Below are positions 53,986-62,640 of a DNA stretch of 64,000 nt, piece by piece. The notes under the pieces were generated by a model. That model was not told the origin of the DNA, did no database searches, and worked only from the letters and a program-made list of their open reading frames with translations. Within the stretch, counting starts at the first letter, position 1. Every line of letters starts with the position of its first letter. The DNA is from Rhodococcus qingshengii (GTDB taxonomy: Bacteria > Actinomycetota > Actinomycetes > Mycobacteriales > Mycobacteriaceae), in the NCBI RefSeq assembly GCF_021025955.1, contig NZ_JAJNCL010000016.1, positions 1-64,000 on the forward strand, read 5' to 3'. The position numbers were made by a program, and so were the translations under genes.

Positions 53986-54624
53986 ATGGCAAATGTTCGC
54001 AGGTCTGTGACGAAGGGTTTGATCGCTGCTTCGGTGATCGCCGCAGCTGGCGTGGGCCTTTCGCCGGCGACAGCGAGCGCCGACATCACACCGACAACGG
54101 TCGTCAACGGAATCTTGTCGACAGTCGGCGGCTGCCAGACACCGGTGCGGTCTCTCATCCTTGCGTGCACGAGTGCGGAGACGCTGACGCGCCAGTCTCC
54201 GGTATTGCTGGACCTCAATCCGGTGGGCACCAACATCGTCGTGCTGGGCGCCGGTCTTTTCGACGACGGCACGATGCGTCCGATGTTGGTCGACCGACTT
54301 CAGGCGGCACTGCAGCTAGCTCGTCAGTACCCGAAGTCTGCGATCATCACGAGCGGTGGGGCGCCGAAGGCCGGAGTGACCGAAGCCAGGGCGATGCGCG
54401 AATGGCTCGTCGCCAACGGCGTCGATCCGGGCCGGATCACCGAAGAAGGAACGTCGTGGTCCACGGTGGAGAACGCGCTCAACTCTGCGAGGATTCTCGC
54501 TGATCGAGGAGCGACCGGCGTGGTTGTGGTCTCGAGCGCCAATCATGTGGAACGCGCGATGGTGGATTTCAGGGTTGCAGTTCTCGGCCGGATCCCGGTC
54601 GCAGGTGTAATCGCTGCGACCTGA
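53986..54624 (+). CDS. Secreted YdcF/DUF218-family protein
   Basis: 212 residues from ATG 53986, the start of a clean signal peptide ending near PATASADI. The DUF218 core reads VLGAGLFDDG, RLQAALQLARQYP, IITSGGAPKAGVTEARAMREWL, EEGTSWSTVENA and VVSSANHVERA. Residues are those that bind a nucleotide-sugar-like ligand in DUF218 proteins. Probably acts outside the membrane on envelope metabolites. Confidence 0.82.
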   Translation: MANVRRSVTKGLIAASVIAAAGVGLSPATASADITPTTVVNGILSTVGGCQTPVRSLILACTSAETLTRQSPVLLDLNPVGTNIVVLGAGLFDDGTMRPMLVDRLQAALQLARQYPKSAIITSGGAPKAGVTEARAMREWLVANGVDPGRITEEGTSWSTVENALNSARILADRGATGVVVVSSANHVERAMVDFRVAVLGRIPVAGVIAAT

Positions 54625-54798
54625 CGTCAGTGATTGTGGGCGTTGGACTTTCGCCAGTTCATCGGTGACGCGTCGTTATGGACGGCCTCGAGGGCCCGCC
54701 CGATTCGTGGATCCATTGCCGCGGTCAACCATGCGTCGAGTCGCGACTGGGTAGTCGCCCCCGATTCGAGTTGGCTCTACAGCGCAGCTGTTCTCGTG

Positions 54799-55230
54799 TC
54801 AGTCCTTGGCCTGGCCGAGTCGATGTAAGAGGGCGGTCAAAGTGGTGATGTCATCGGTGTCCCACTGTGCCAAGCGAGCGCGCCAGCGTTCGAGCTGCTG
54901 GGTGCGGTAAGTCGTGAGCTTCGTTCGCGCCTCGGGCGTCAGAGCCACCAGCTTTGCGCGGGCATCGTCGGGATCGGGAATGCGTTCGACCAGGCCAAGC
55001 CGTGCTGCTGCATCGATCTGCCTGGTCAGCGTCGACTTCTCGATGTTGAGTATCGAGATCAGGTCTGCCATCCGAACAGCCTCGGACCGGCTCAGGATCA
55101 CGAGAACGTGGTACAGCGCGGGGTCGAGTTTGGGATGAATCGCGCGTGCGTCGTCACGCGAGCGCGCACGTCCCTTCTGCCACATATCGGTAAGTTCCAG
55201 CTCCAGGCCGGTGATCGGATCTGAAACCAC
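54799..55230 (-). CDS. MarR-family regulator
   Basis: 143 residues from GTG 55230. The winged helix has VRMADLISILNIEKSTLTRQIDAAARLGLVERIPDPDDARAK, the classic MarR DNA-binding and wing region. The 54625-54798 stretch downstream holds no convincing gene. Target unknown; the neighbouring DsbA-like gene is read in the same direction, but a hairpin element separates them. Confidence 0.85.
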   Translation of the reverse strand: MVSDPITGLELELTDMWQKGRARSRDDARAIHPKLDPALYHVLVILSRSEAVRMADLISILNIEKSTLTRQIDAAARLGLVERIPDPDDARAKLVALTPEARTKLTTYRTQQLERWRARLAQWDTDDITTLTALLHRLGQAKD

Positions 55231-55314
55231 AGGTCTTCCTCCCCTTGATGCAATTTGTTCCGGTGTTCATCAAACCAGAACGGGAAGGTGTGTGAATTCT
55301 GTGAACCTCCGCTT

Positions 55315-55363
55315 AGCGAAAGGTACGTTCGGCGCACTGAAGGCGCTGAACGTACCTTTCGCT
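55315..55363 (-). repeat. 47-nt hairpin element, copy 2, after the DsbA-like gene
   Basis: AGCGAAAGGTACGTTC (55315-55330) pairs exactly with GAACGTACCTTTCGCT (55348-55363) around a 17-base loop. Against copy 1 at 37838 the stem sequence is conserved except for paired changes (C-G to A-T). It lies 14 bases after the stop codon of the DsbA-like gene. Confidence 0.8.
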
Positions 55364-55377
55364 CGGAAGGTGGGGGG

Positions 55378-56046
55378 TCAAGCCACCGCATACGCCCGCA
55401 CGCACGTGTTCAGGTCGCGGGTGAGATCAGCCGCTGTACTGGTCGGTGAACCGAATTTCACGACGGACCCGTCGCTCCCGTGGAACAACAGCGTCGGAAA
55501 CGAAGTAGCACCGAGTCTGCGTGCACGGGCGAAATCCGCGCGGGCGGCGTCCTTCGAAGCGGCGGTGAACAGGGAAGACACTGCGGCAGATGGGTCGAGT
55601 CCGAGCGATTTCGCCACGGCTCGGTAGGTCTCGGGATCGGAAAGACTGCGGCCGTCTCGGTAGAACGCGATCTGCATGGCCTCCGCGATGTCGAGTGCGC
55701 GTGTCGGGTCCTGCTCGCGCAGCGCGGCGAGTCCGATCGCTGCATCCGTCGAATCCATGACGAACCGCCCGTCAGAGACCAGTTGTGAATATCCGTCACC
55801 GAAGACAGCGCCGGTCTGGGCTGCGATGGTGGCGTTGGCTGATTTCAGGTACGGAGCCGAAGACATGGGTGCAACGCGCTCCCCGGTGAACAGCCCGCCG
55901 CTGACCACGGACAAGTCGATGGAATCGGCATTTTGACGGACGAGTTCCGTCAACGCCGGGCCGAAGCCGAAACACCACCCGCAATAGGCGTCGAAGACGT
56001 AGGTGAGTTGCGTTTTGCCTGCTGTTTTCGAGCCTGTTGGTTGCAT
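55378..56046 (-). CDS. DsbA-family thioredoxin-fold oxidoreductase
   Basis: 222 residues. The CxxC motif is CGWC (VFDAYCGWCFGFGPAL), with a cis-Pro in ATSFPTLLF and a helical insertion, as in FrnE/DsbA-type cytosolic oxidoreductases. No signal peptide is seen, so it should act in the cytosol on disulfides or as an isomerase. It is divergent from the AraC gene. The 2-His/GW pattern in the active site is common in this subfamily. Confidence 0.82.
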   Translation of the reverse strand: MQPTGSKTAGKTQLTYVFDAYCGWCFGFGPALTELVRQNADSIDLSVVSGGLFTGERVAPMSSAPYLKSANATIAAQTGAVFGDGYSQLVSDGRFVMDSTDAAIGLAALREQDPTRALDIAEAMQIAFYRDGRSLSDPETYRAVAKSLGLDPSAAVSSLFTAASKDAARADFARARRLGATSFPTLLFHGSDGSVVKFGSPTSTAADLTRDLNTCVRAYAVA

Positions 56047-56116
56047 TGTTGGTTCCTATCCGAGCGCGAACTGATTGATACTCTGACGGTATGTCGCATT
56101 CGGGTATTCGGTCACG

Positions 56117-57013
56117 GTGAAGATGAGTCCCGAACTAGTGAAAAACAGACAAGTACCCGTCCGGGACGTCGGGTACGCGTCTTCGGTGGCTGACGTGACC
56201 GAGATCGAAGTACTCAGCCTGGACACCATTCGCATCAACGGGGGTAGTGCAGAGTTCGTCGGCCCCCAACGCCCGCAGTTTCACTTGCTCGCACTGGTGA
56301 CCGAGGGTTCGGCACTACACACCATCGACTTCGTCAACTACGCGGTGAGCCAGGGGACCGTGTTCTGGGTCAGACCGGGGCAGGTGCAACAGTGGGGGCG
56401 AATCCAGGATTTCGAGGCGATGGTCGTTCTGTTCACACCCTCGTCGCTCGATGCCGTCAGCCAGCAGTTGTTGGACGGGAACGCTCACAGTCGGCAGGCA
56501 GCGTGGCAGTTGTCCGGCGAGAACCTCGAGACCATCAGCACAGGTATGAAACACCTGAACTTGAATTACGGTTGTCCGGATACTTCTGCGCCGGTCGTTC
56601 GCGCGGCCATTCTGCGGCACACGTTGACAGCAATTCTGTTGAAACTGACCCATCTCGGTGGACAGGAACAGAGTTCCGTGCTGGCACACAATGACGTGTT
56701 CGAAAGGTTTCATGCCGTTGTCGAACGTGACTTCGCCACGGTCCGTTCGGTTTCGGAGTACGCCAACAAGATCGGGTACTCCGAGAAGACTGTATTGCGA
56801 GCTACCCGAGCTGCTGCCGGAATGACGGCAAAGCAGTACATCGATCAGCGTGTGGTGCTCGAAGCGAAACGTCTGCTGTCTTTCGGCACGGACACGGTCA
56901 CCCAGGTGGCGTCGAAGCTGGGGTTCGACGATTCTGCGAACTTCACAAAATTCTTCGCCACCCGGGTGGGTGTTTCTCCGCTGACCTTCCGTCAGGACGT
57001 CAGAGCGCGCTGA
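56117..57013 (+). CDS. AraC-family regulator next to siderophore uptake genes
   Basis: 298 residues from GTG 56117 (ATG 56123 is a close alternative). The N-terminal cupin-like domain (about 20-150) could bind a ligand. The C-terminal double helix-turn-helix contains SEYANKIGYSEKTVLRATRAAAG and QVASKLGFDDSANFTKFFATRVGVSP. It overlaps the convergent binding-lipoprotein gene by 14 bases. A role in siderophore-responsive control is inferred from context. Confidence 0.82.
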   Translation: MKMSPELVKNRQVPVRDVGYASSVADVTEIEVLSLDTIRINGGSAEFVGPQRPQFHLLALVTEGSALHTIDFVNYAVSQGTVFWVRPGQVQQWGRIQDFEAMVVLFTPSSLDAVSQQLLDGNAHSRQAAWQLSGENLETISTGMKHLNLNYGCPDTSAPVVRAAILRHTLTAILLKLTHLGGQEQSSVLAHNDVFERFHAVVERDFATVRSVSEYANKIGYSEKTVLRATRAAAGMTAKQYIDQRVVLEAKRLLSFGTDTVTQVASKLGFDDSANFTKFFATRVGVSPLTFRQDVRAR

Positions 57014-57995
57014 ACGTCGCCCATCGCGCGTCGGCGCTGTCGAGGGTTCCGATGCTGTTCTGCCCCTTGCCATGTGCGATGCCGTCCAGATCCTGGATGA
57101 TCCAGTAGATGGCAAAAGGATGGCTGCCGAACCAGAGATCACCGCTGACGTCCAATGCGTGCGCCGGATCGGGTGTCAGGTTGTCGAACAGTGGAGTGTT
57201 TCGCACGATGGATGCGTCGTACTGCTGCCCGGAAAGTACGGCGACGGTCTGCGCCGCATGCTCGGGTAGGAGTTCAGGTGAGACGGGCGAAATCGTGCCG
57301 GTGTCTTGATTGTTGGTCGCGTTGACTTCAGATACCGGCATGGTGAATCCGGCCTCGGTGACCAGTGTGGAGATGGGAGTGGTCGGTGGCACGGTGAACA
57401 GGTTTCCGCTGTAGCCGAGAAGGATCGCAAGGCTCTGGCCGGCAGCCGCGGACTTGACGTCTTCGAGGCCGGATTCCAGCTTTCCGATCATGGCGGTTGC
57501 TTCGCTGCCTCGATCGAGCTGTGCTCCAGCTTGTTCGAGCACGTCACGCCACGGCGCCGAGTACGGGAGGACCAAGGTTGGCGCCACGGAATTGATCTGC
57601 GCGAACAGGCTCGGTAGTGGACCGGCATTGCTCATCAGGATCTCATCGGGTTCGACGGACGCGATCTCTTCGACGGCGGGGTTGGCGAAGAAAGTCGGCT
57701 TGTCGAGAACTTCGACGCCCTGCTCGCGCAGAATCGACTTGGCGACGTCCGATCGCAGGGTGCTGTAGACGACGGTGGGCTTCACGCCGAGTGCGAGTGC
57801 ACTCAGCCCCGCGTACTCGTCGAGCGCGAGAATGCGCTGCGGTGAGGCCGGAACTTCGACGGTGCCGAGTTCGTGTGTGACGGAGCGAGTTGCAGAAGCG
57901 GTTTCGGACTCGGCGGAGTTGCTGCACGCGCTTGCGCCGGCAACGGTGAGGAGAAGCGCCGAGACGATGCCGAATGCGGTTCGGGTGGTGAACAT
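57000..57995 (-). CDS. Siderophore-type ABC transporter substrate-binding lipoprotein
   Basis: 331 residues with a lipoprotein signal (AGASAC, Cys24). Type-III binding-protein fold: HELGTVEVPASPQRILALDEYAGLSALALGVKP near the N-terminus and FANPAVEEIASVEPDEILMSN. These match FepB/FecB-like iron-siderophore receptors. Permease and ATPase genes are not adjacent, so it must serve a transporter encoded elsewhere. It lies six bases after an MFS gene. Confidence 0.85.
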   Translation of the reverse strand: MFTTRTAFGIVSALLLTVAGASACSNSAESETASATRSVTHELGTVEVPASPQRILALDEYAGLSALALGVKPTVVYSTLRSDVAKSILREQGVEVLDKPTFFANPAVEEIASVEPDEILMSNAGPLPSLFAQINSVAPTLVLPYSAPWRDVLEQAGAQLDRGSEATAMIGKLESGLEDVKSAAAGQSLAILLGYSGNLFTVPPTTPISTLVTEAGFTMPVSEVNATNNQDTGTISPVSPELLPEHAAQTVAVLSGQQYDASIVRNTPLFDNLTPDPAHALDVSGDLWFGSHPFAIYWIIQDLDGIAHGKGQNSIGTLDSADARWATFSAL

Positions 57996-58001
57996 CTGAG
58001 G

Positions 58002-59396
58002 TCAACGATCCATTCGTGGGAAGAAGAAGGACAGGAGGGTGCCGGCCAGCAGTAGGCCAGAGCAGACGAAGAGGGCTTGGGAGTATCCGGAAACCAGTGC
58101 TTCGGTCGGTGCGCTGTCCGAGTGCGCCGTCGAGGAAGCGGCGACGCTCACGAGAACGGCTAGTCCGAGTGAACCGCCGATCTGACGCGATGTGCTCAGT
58201 AGCCCTGATGCCATGCCGACTTCTTCTGGGGGAGCGTCGGCGGTGGCGACGTTACTGAGCGGCATGAACGACAGACCGATGCCGATGCTCGCCAGAAGCG
58301 AAGGCACCAGGATGACGGCCCAGAAGGGACTGTCTAGGGTCATGGTCGAAAAGATGAAAGTTCCGATTGCGGCGACTGCTGTTCCGATTACGAGCAGCGG
58401 CCGAACTCCGTAGCGCGGATGGAGTTTGGTGGACGCGAGGATGCCGATTACCAGGCCGAAACAGAAGGGCAGGAATGCCAGGCCGGTGGTGGTCGGTGAA
58501 TAGCCCAGTCCACGTTGCAGGAAGAGTGAGACGAAGAAGAACGCGCTGAACTGTGCCGCACATACCAGGCACATGATGGCGTTGGCCAGTCCGATTCGGG
58601 GTCGAAGCAGGGTGGACAGTCGTACCAGTGGTGTGGCGCAGCGGCTTTCGATCACAACGAAGGCGGTCAGCAGGGCGATCGTGAGCGCGAATCCACCCAG
58701 CACGTAACCCGAAGTCCAGGAATGTGATTCAGTGGCAATCACTGTGCCGACAAGGGCGGTGATTCCGGCCGTCGCCAAAATGGCGCCGGGGAGATCGAGG
58801 GAGCCGCCTCTAGCGGCTTGGCCGGCCGGCAGGCCACGGGCGCCGGCAACTGCGGCGATCAGGGCCACCGGTGCGCCGGCGAACATCACCCATCTCCAAC
58901 TGAGCCCTTCGGTCAAAATGCCGCTGAGGACGACACCGAGTGCGCCGCCCAGTGCTGATGACATTGCGCCGATGCCGAACGCCTTGGCCCTGGCGCGTCC
59001 GGTGGGAAAGGCCTGACTGAGGGCGGCGAGCCCGGCCGGCGCGATCAGTGCAGCGCCGACGCCTTGAAGCGCCCGAGCTCCGACAAGCATTTCGGCGGAC
59101 ACGGAGAAGGTGCCGACGATGCTGACGAGGGCGAACAGCAGAAGCCCGGAAACCAGAACTCGACGAGTGCCCATCACGTCGCACAGACGACCGCCGAGAA
59201 GCAGCAGTCCGCCGAAGGCGAGGGCGTACGCGTTGACGACCCAGGACAACCCGGCGTCGGAAAAGTTCAGCGATTCCTGGATGTCGGGCAGTGCGACGTT
59301 GATGACCGACATGTCGAAGGCCACCAGGAACTGCGCTGCCGCGGCGGCTGTGAGGACCAGAGCCGGTGCGGCTATCGCTCGAGTTGTTGTTGTCAT
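58002..59396 (-). CDS. MFS exporter, DHA2-type, in an iron-linked operon
   Basis: 464 residues, about 14 helices, with VAFDMSVINVALPDIQESL at helix 1 and the loop GGRLCDVMGTRRVLVSG. It is transcribed before the siderophore-binding lipoprotein gene and has an iron-box-like promoter, so it may export a siderophore. General drug efflux is the alternative. Its divergent neighbour is a TetR gene. Confidence 0.82.
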   Translation of the reverse strand: MTTTTRAIAAPALVLTAAAAAQFLVAFDMSVINVALPDIQESLNFSDAGLSWVVNAYALAFGGLLLLGGRLCDVMGTRRVLVSGLLLFALVSIVGTFSVSAEMLVGARALQGVGAALIAPAGLAALSQAFPTGRARAKAFGIGAMSSALGGALGVVLSGILTEGLSWRWVMFAGAPVALIAAVAGARGLPAGQAARGGSLDLPGAILATAGITALVGTVIATESHSWTSGYVLGGFALTIALLTAFVVIESRCATPLVRLSTLLRPRIGLANAIMCLVCAAQFSAFFFVSLFLQRGLGYSPTTTGLAFLPFCFGLVIGILASTKLHPRYGVRPLLVIGTAVAAIGTFIFSTMTLDSPFWAVILVPSLLASIGIGLSFMPLSNVATADAPPEEVGMASGLLSTSRQIGGSLGLAVLVSVAASSTAHSDSAPTEALVSGYSQALFVCSGLLLAGTLLSFFFPRMDR

Positions 59397-59429
59397 TGCA
59401 GGTACCTAGTTTGTATACGCGTTCTCATA

Positions 59430-59448
59430 AGTAGTTAGGTTTACCTTG
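59430..59448 (-). promoter_or_regulatory. Candidate IdeR/DtxR iron box in front of the MFS-lipoprotein operon
   Basis: The minus-strand 19-mer (reverse complement of AGTAGTTAGGTTTACCTTG) agrees with TWAGGTWAGSCTWACCTWA at 13 positions, including all of the left half-site except the first base and most of the core. It lies 34 bases before the MFS start, in a typical operator position. Confidence 0.5.
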
Positions 59449-59515
59449 CTGGCGACTGAGATGCAAGGGGTTCCCCGGGTGAGAGCGTCGTAGCGGGAAC
59501 GCGCAGAATCGACGG

Positions 59516-60178
59516 ATGGCCGAAAAGATGGAACCGAGATCACCGCGGCTCGGACGTCCCCCGACGATCACGTCGGAGCAGATAGTCGACGAGGCGAAAC
59601 GACAGCTTCAGACCGGCGGCGCCGACGCGTTGAGCATGCGAGCGTTGGCGAAGTCGCTCGGCACCACGCCGATGGCCCTGTACCGGCACGTGGGCGACAA
59701 GGAACAGCTGATCAGCGCGGTGCTCGATGTGTACTCACAAGATCTCGGCGCGCTGGTCCTGCCGCAGGATCAGGTCGAACGGCTTCGCACGATCTTCACC
59801 GCGATCTTCGAAAAGCTGGCATCGGAGCGCTGGATCATCGAGTTGCTTCAGCGCGGTGGCCGTGGTGGGAACGGCGCTGTGGTCTTGGTCGATCGGGCGA
59901 TGGCCGCGTGTGTCGAACTCGGCATGTCGCCGCGTCGCGCTCTGCTGGTCTATCGAGCGCTGTGGAACTACACACTCGGCGCACTGCTCAACATCTACGA
60001 CACCACGACGCGGCCGGAAGGCAGTGTGTCGCCTCTTGCGGTCAAGATCCGAGAAATCGGCCCCGAGAAACTGCCGGTACTCAGTGAGGTGCTCGAGGAC
60101 TGGCCGGGAGGGACGACGACTGAGAGTTACTTGGAAGGACTGGAAGTCTTGATCAGCGGATACATGAATTCCGGCTGA
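59516..60178 (+). CDS. TetR/AcrR-family regulator
   Basis: 220 residues from ATG 59516. The helix-turn-helix is ALSMRALAKSLGTTPMALYRHVGDKEQLI; the C-terminal domain is the TetR_C drug-responsive type. It is divergent from the MFS gene, 119 bases apart, the usual layout of an exporter and its repressor. Confidence 0.85.
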   Translation: MAEKMEPRSPRLGRPPTITSEQIVDEAKRQLQTGGADALSMRALAKSLGTTPMALYRHVGDKEQLISAVLDVYSQDLGALVLPQDQVERLRTIFTAIFEKLASERWIIELLQRGGRGGNGAVVLVDRAMAACVELGMSPRRALLVYRALWNYTLGALLNIYDTTTRPEGSVSPLAVKIREIGPEKLPVLSEVLEDWPGGTTTESYLEGLEVLISGYMNSG

Positions 60179-60184
60179 GAGTGT

Positions 60185-61405
60185 TTACAGCAGCCCGTGC
60201 CGCGGTGGGATTGTCCCGGACAGTGTCCAGCGGCCGATGTGTTGGACCTTCCACCTCGTCGGATCGTGCAGGGTGTGCGTGCGCGCGTCACGCCAGAACC
60301 GCGAGAGGTTCGCCGATTCGCCTGCGCTTCTGGTGCCACCGATCTCGAACAGCGTGCTCGTAGCCGCCAACGACGCCCTGGCGCCGACAACCTTGGCAGT
60401 TGCGGCGTCGATGGATGCTAGGGCAGTGGAGTTCTCGGTGGGATCACGACGCGCCACGTCGATCGATCGCGCTGCTTCCGCCAAGAGGGATCGGGCAGCG
60501 CGAACCTCGATGGCCGCTTCACCGGCGAGTTGCACGAGCAGTGGATCCTCTACCGCCGTATCGACTTTCGCCTCGAAGAACGGACGCGCTTTTGCAGCGA
60601 GTTCGACGGATTCACGCAGTGCAGCCGACGCGATGCCGGTGTCGATCGCGGCGTGCAGGATCTGGGCCTGTGCCCCGTAAGTGGTCGGGTGAGTGAAGAG
60701 CGACGTGAAGGGTACGACGTTGAACCGCGGCACCGACACGGATTCGAGTGTCACGGTTCCGCTCGCAGTTGTCTTCTGCCCCATGCCGTCCCAGTCGTCG
60801 ACGATCGACAGTCCGGGAGTATTCCGGGGTAGGTAGACCGCGGATTTCACTTGTGCGCCGGTCTCGGTGAACTGATCTGCATTGGCGGCACGTACCACGA
60901 TCCAATCTGCGAAAAGCGCTCCTGTGCAATAGAATTTTCGACCTTCGAGCACAAAGTCTTCCCCGTCGGGGGTGAGAGTGGTGCCGTCGATGTCGATGGT
61001 CTTGTTGCCGCGCTCGCTCTGGGCGTTGGCGAACTGCTTACCCGACAATGCCTCGGCGTAGAAGAACTGCTTCTGCTCGTTAGACCCCTGGTACCGGAGC
61101 GCTTCCAGGAAAGTGAAGTGGCTGTGCGGAATCTGCGCGATGCTGGGATCGCCCTCGGCGAGTAGACGGAAGACCTCGGCCAACGTCTCGGTGCTCGCGT
61201 CGATGCCACCGAACTCCTTCGGCACCGAGAGTCCGAGCAGACCGGACCGCGCCAGGGTGCGAACCTCGTCGTGGGGAAGGAGGCGCTGTGCATCGCGGAC
61301 GCCGGCACCTGCTGCGAACTCGGCGGACAGCTGTGACGCCACCGAGAGCGCCTCGGCTTCGCTGGTGATGCGGTGCGCGATCTCCTGAATGTCCACAGCA
61401 GTCAT
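60185..61405 (-). CDS. sfnB: SfnB-family acyl-CoA dehydrogenase-like monooxygenase
   Basis: 406 residues of the acyl-CoA dehydrogenase/DszC fold, with FGGIDASTETLAEVFRLLAEGDPSIAQIPHSHF and FYCTGALFADWIVVRA, and a C-terminal RDARTHTLHDPTRWKVQHIGRW. The SfnB group supports use of organosulfur compounds when sulfate is scarce. It is divergent from sfnG, an arrangement that ties both to dimethyl sulfone. The FMNH2-dependent reaction of SfnB is not firmly known. Confidence 0.8.
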   Translation of the reverse strand: MTAVDIQEIAHRITSEAEALSVASQLSAEFAAGAGVRDAQRLLPHDEVRTLARSGLLGLSVPKEFGGIDASTETLAEVFRLLAEGDPSIAQIPHSHFTFLEALRYQGSNEQKQFFYAEALSGKQFANAQSERGNKTIDIDGTTLTPDGEDFVLEGRKFYCTGALFADWIVVRAANADQFTETGAQVKSAVYLPRNTPGLSIVDDWDGMGQKTTASGTVTLESVSVPRFNVVPFTSLFTHPTTYGAQAQILHAAIDTGIASAALRESVELAAKARPFFEAKVDTAVEDPLLVQLAGEAAIEVRAARSLLAEAARSIDVARRDPTENSTALASIDAATAKVVGARASLAATSTLFEIGGTRSAGESANLSRFWRDARTHTLHDPTRWKVQHIGRWTLSGTIPPRHGLL

Positions 61406-61503
61406 GCTGCCACCGTTTCACAGTCGTAGCACCCACCCAACACTTACAACCTGTGTGATCGCTACCCTGGAAACCTCTGGGAACTGCATGTTTGCTGGGT
61501 TTC

Positions 61504-62628
61504 ATGTCTACTGAACGTATCGCCGACGAGATCAAGTTCGCCTACTGGGTGCCCAATGTCAGTGGTGGTCTGGTCACCTCCGACATCGAGCAGCGGACCA
61601 GCTGGGACTACGAGTACAACAAGAAGCTGGCGCAGACCGCGGAGAACAACGGCTTCGAGTACGCCCTGAGCCAGGTTCGTTACGAGGCGAGCTACGGGGC
61701 GGAATTCCAGCACGAATCCACGAGCTTCAGCCTTGCGCTTCTCCTGGCCACCGAGAAGCTCAAGGTCATCGCTGCGGTGCATCCCGGACTCTGGCAGCCG
61801 GCAGTGTTGGCGAAGCTGGGCGCTACCGCTGACCACCTGTCGAACGGTCGTTTTGCCGTCAACGTCGTCAGTGGTTGGTTCAAGGACGAGTTCACTCATC
61901 TGGGCGAGCCGTGGCTCGAGCACGACGAGCGCTATCGGCGTAGCGCCGAGTTCCTTCAAGTTCTTCGAAAGATCTGGACCGAGGACGACGTCGATTTCCG
62001 AGGCGACTTCTACCGCATCCACGACTTCACGTTGAAGCCGAAGCCTCTGAACACTCCGGAGCGTCCCAATCCCGAACTGTTCCAAGGTGGTAACTCGGCG
62101 GCAGCCCGTGAGAACGCGGGCCGGCATTCGGATTGGTACTTCAGTAACGGCAAGGACTACGACGGAGTCACCGAACAGTTGGTCGACGTTCGCCGGGTTG
62201 CTCGTGAGAACGATCGGGAGGTCAAGTTCGGGCTCAACGGATTCATCATCGCCCGCGACACCGAGGCGGAAGCAAAAGACACACTGCGCGAGATCATCGC
62301 CAAGGCCAACCGCCCTGCGGTCGAGGGATTCAAGAATGCAGTCCAACAGGCCGGCGCGTCGACCGCGTCCAAGGACGGGATGTGGGCGGATTCGACGTTC
62401 GAGGACTTGGTTCAGTACAACGACGGCTTCCGCTCACAACTGATCGGCACGCCGGAACAGATCGCCCATCGGATCGTCGAATATCGCCGTCGCGGTGTCG
62501 ATCTGATTCTCGGCGGATTCCTGCACTTCCAGGAGGAGATCGAGTACTTCGGGGCCAAGGTGCTTCCGCTGGTTCGTGAACTCGAAGCAGCCGACAGTGA
62601 CGAGCAGGTGCTCGTCACCGCCGGCTGA
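61504..62628 (+). CDS. sfnG: FMNH2-dependent dimethyl sulfone monooxygenase
   Basis: 374 residues from ATG 61504 (an in-frame TTG 12 bases upstream is less likely). A luciferase-like TIM barrel with FAYWVPNVSGGLVTSDIEQRT, HPGLWQPAVLAKLGAT and NVVSGWFKDEF, typical of SfnG. It breaks dimethyl sulfone to methanesulfinate, feeding sulfur assimilation. The FMN reductase partner is not in the window. Confidence 0.88.
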   Translation: MSTERIADEIKFAYWVPNVSGGLVTSDIEQRTSWDYEYNKKLAQTAENNGFEYALSQVRYEASYGAEFQHESTSFSLALLLATEKLKVIAAVHPGLWQPAVLAKLGATADHLSNGRFAVNVVSGWFKDEFTHLGEPWLEHDERYRRSAEFLQVLRKIWTEDDVDFRGDFYRIHDFTLKPKPLNTPERPNPELFQGGNSAAARENAGRHSDWYFSNGKDYDGVTEQLVDVRRVARENDREVKFGLNGFIIARDTEAEAKDTLREIIAKANRPAVEGFKNAVQQAGASTASKDGMWADSTFEDLVQYNDGFRSQLIGTPEQIAHRIVEYRRRGVDLILGGFLHFQEEIEYFGAKVLPLVRELEAADSDEQVLVTAG

Positions 62629-62640
62629 TTGCCTGATCTC

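Noticed and set aside
54634-54828. Possible 64-residue gene after ydcF
   Set aside because: No ribosome site, no domain, and it runs into the end of the convergent MarR gene.
59397-59429. TTGTATACGCG half-palindrome as a TetR operator
   Set aside because: Only about four positions of each arm agree; too weak to list as a site.
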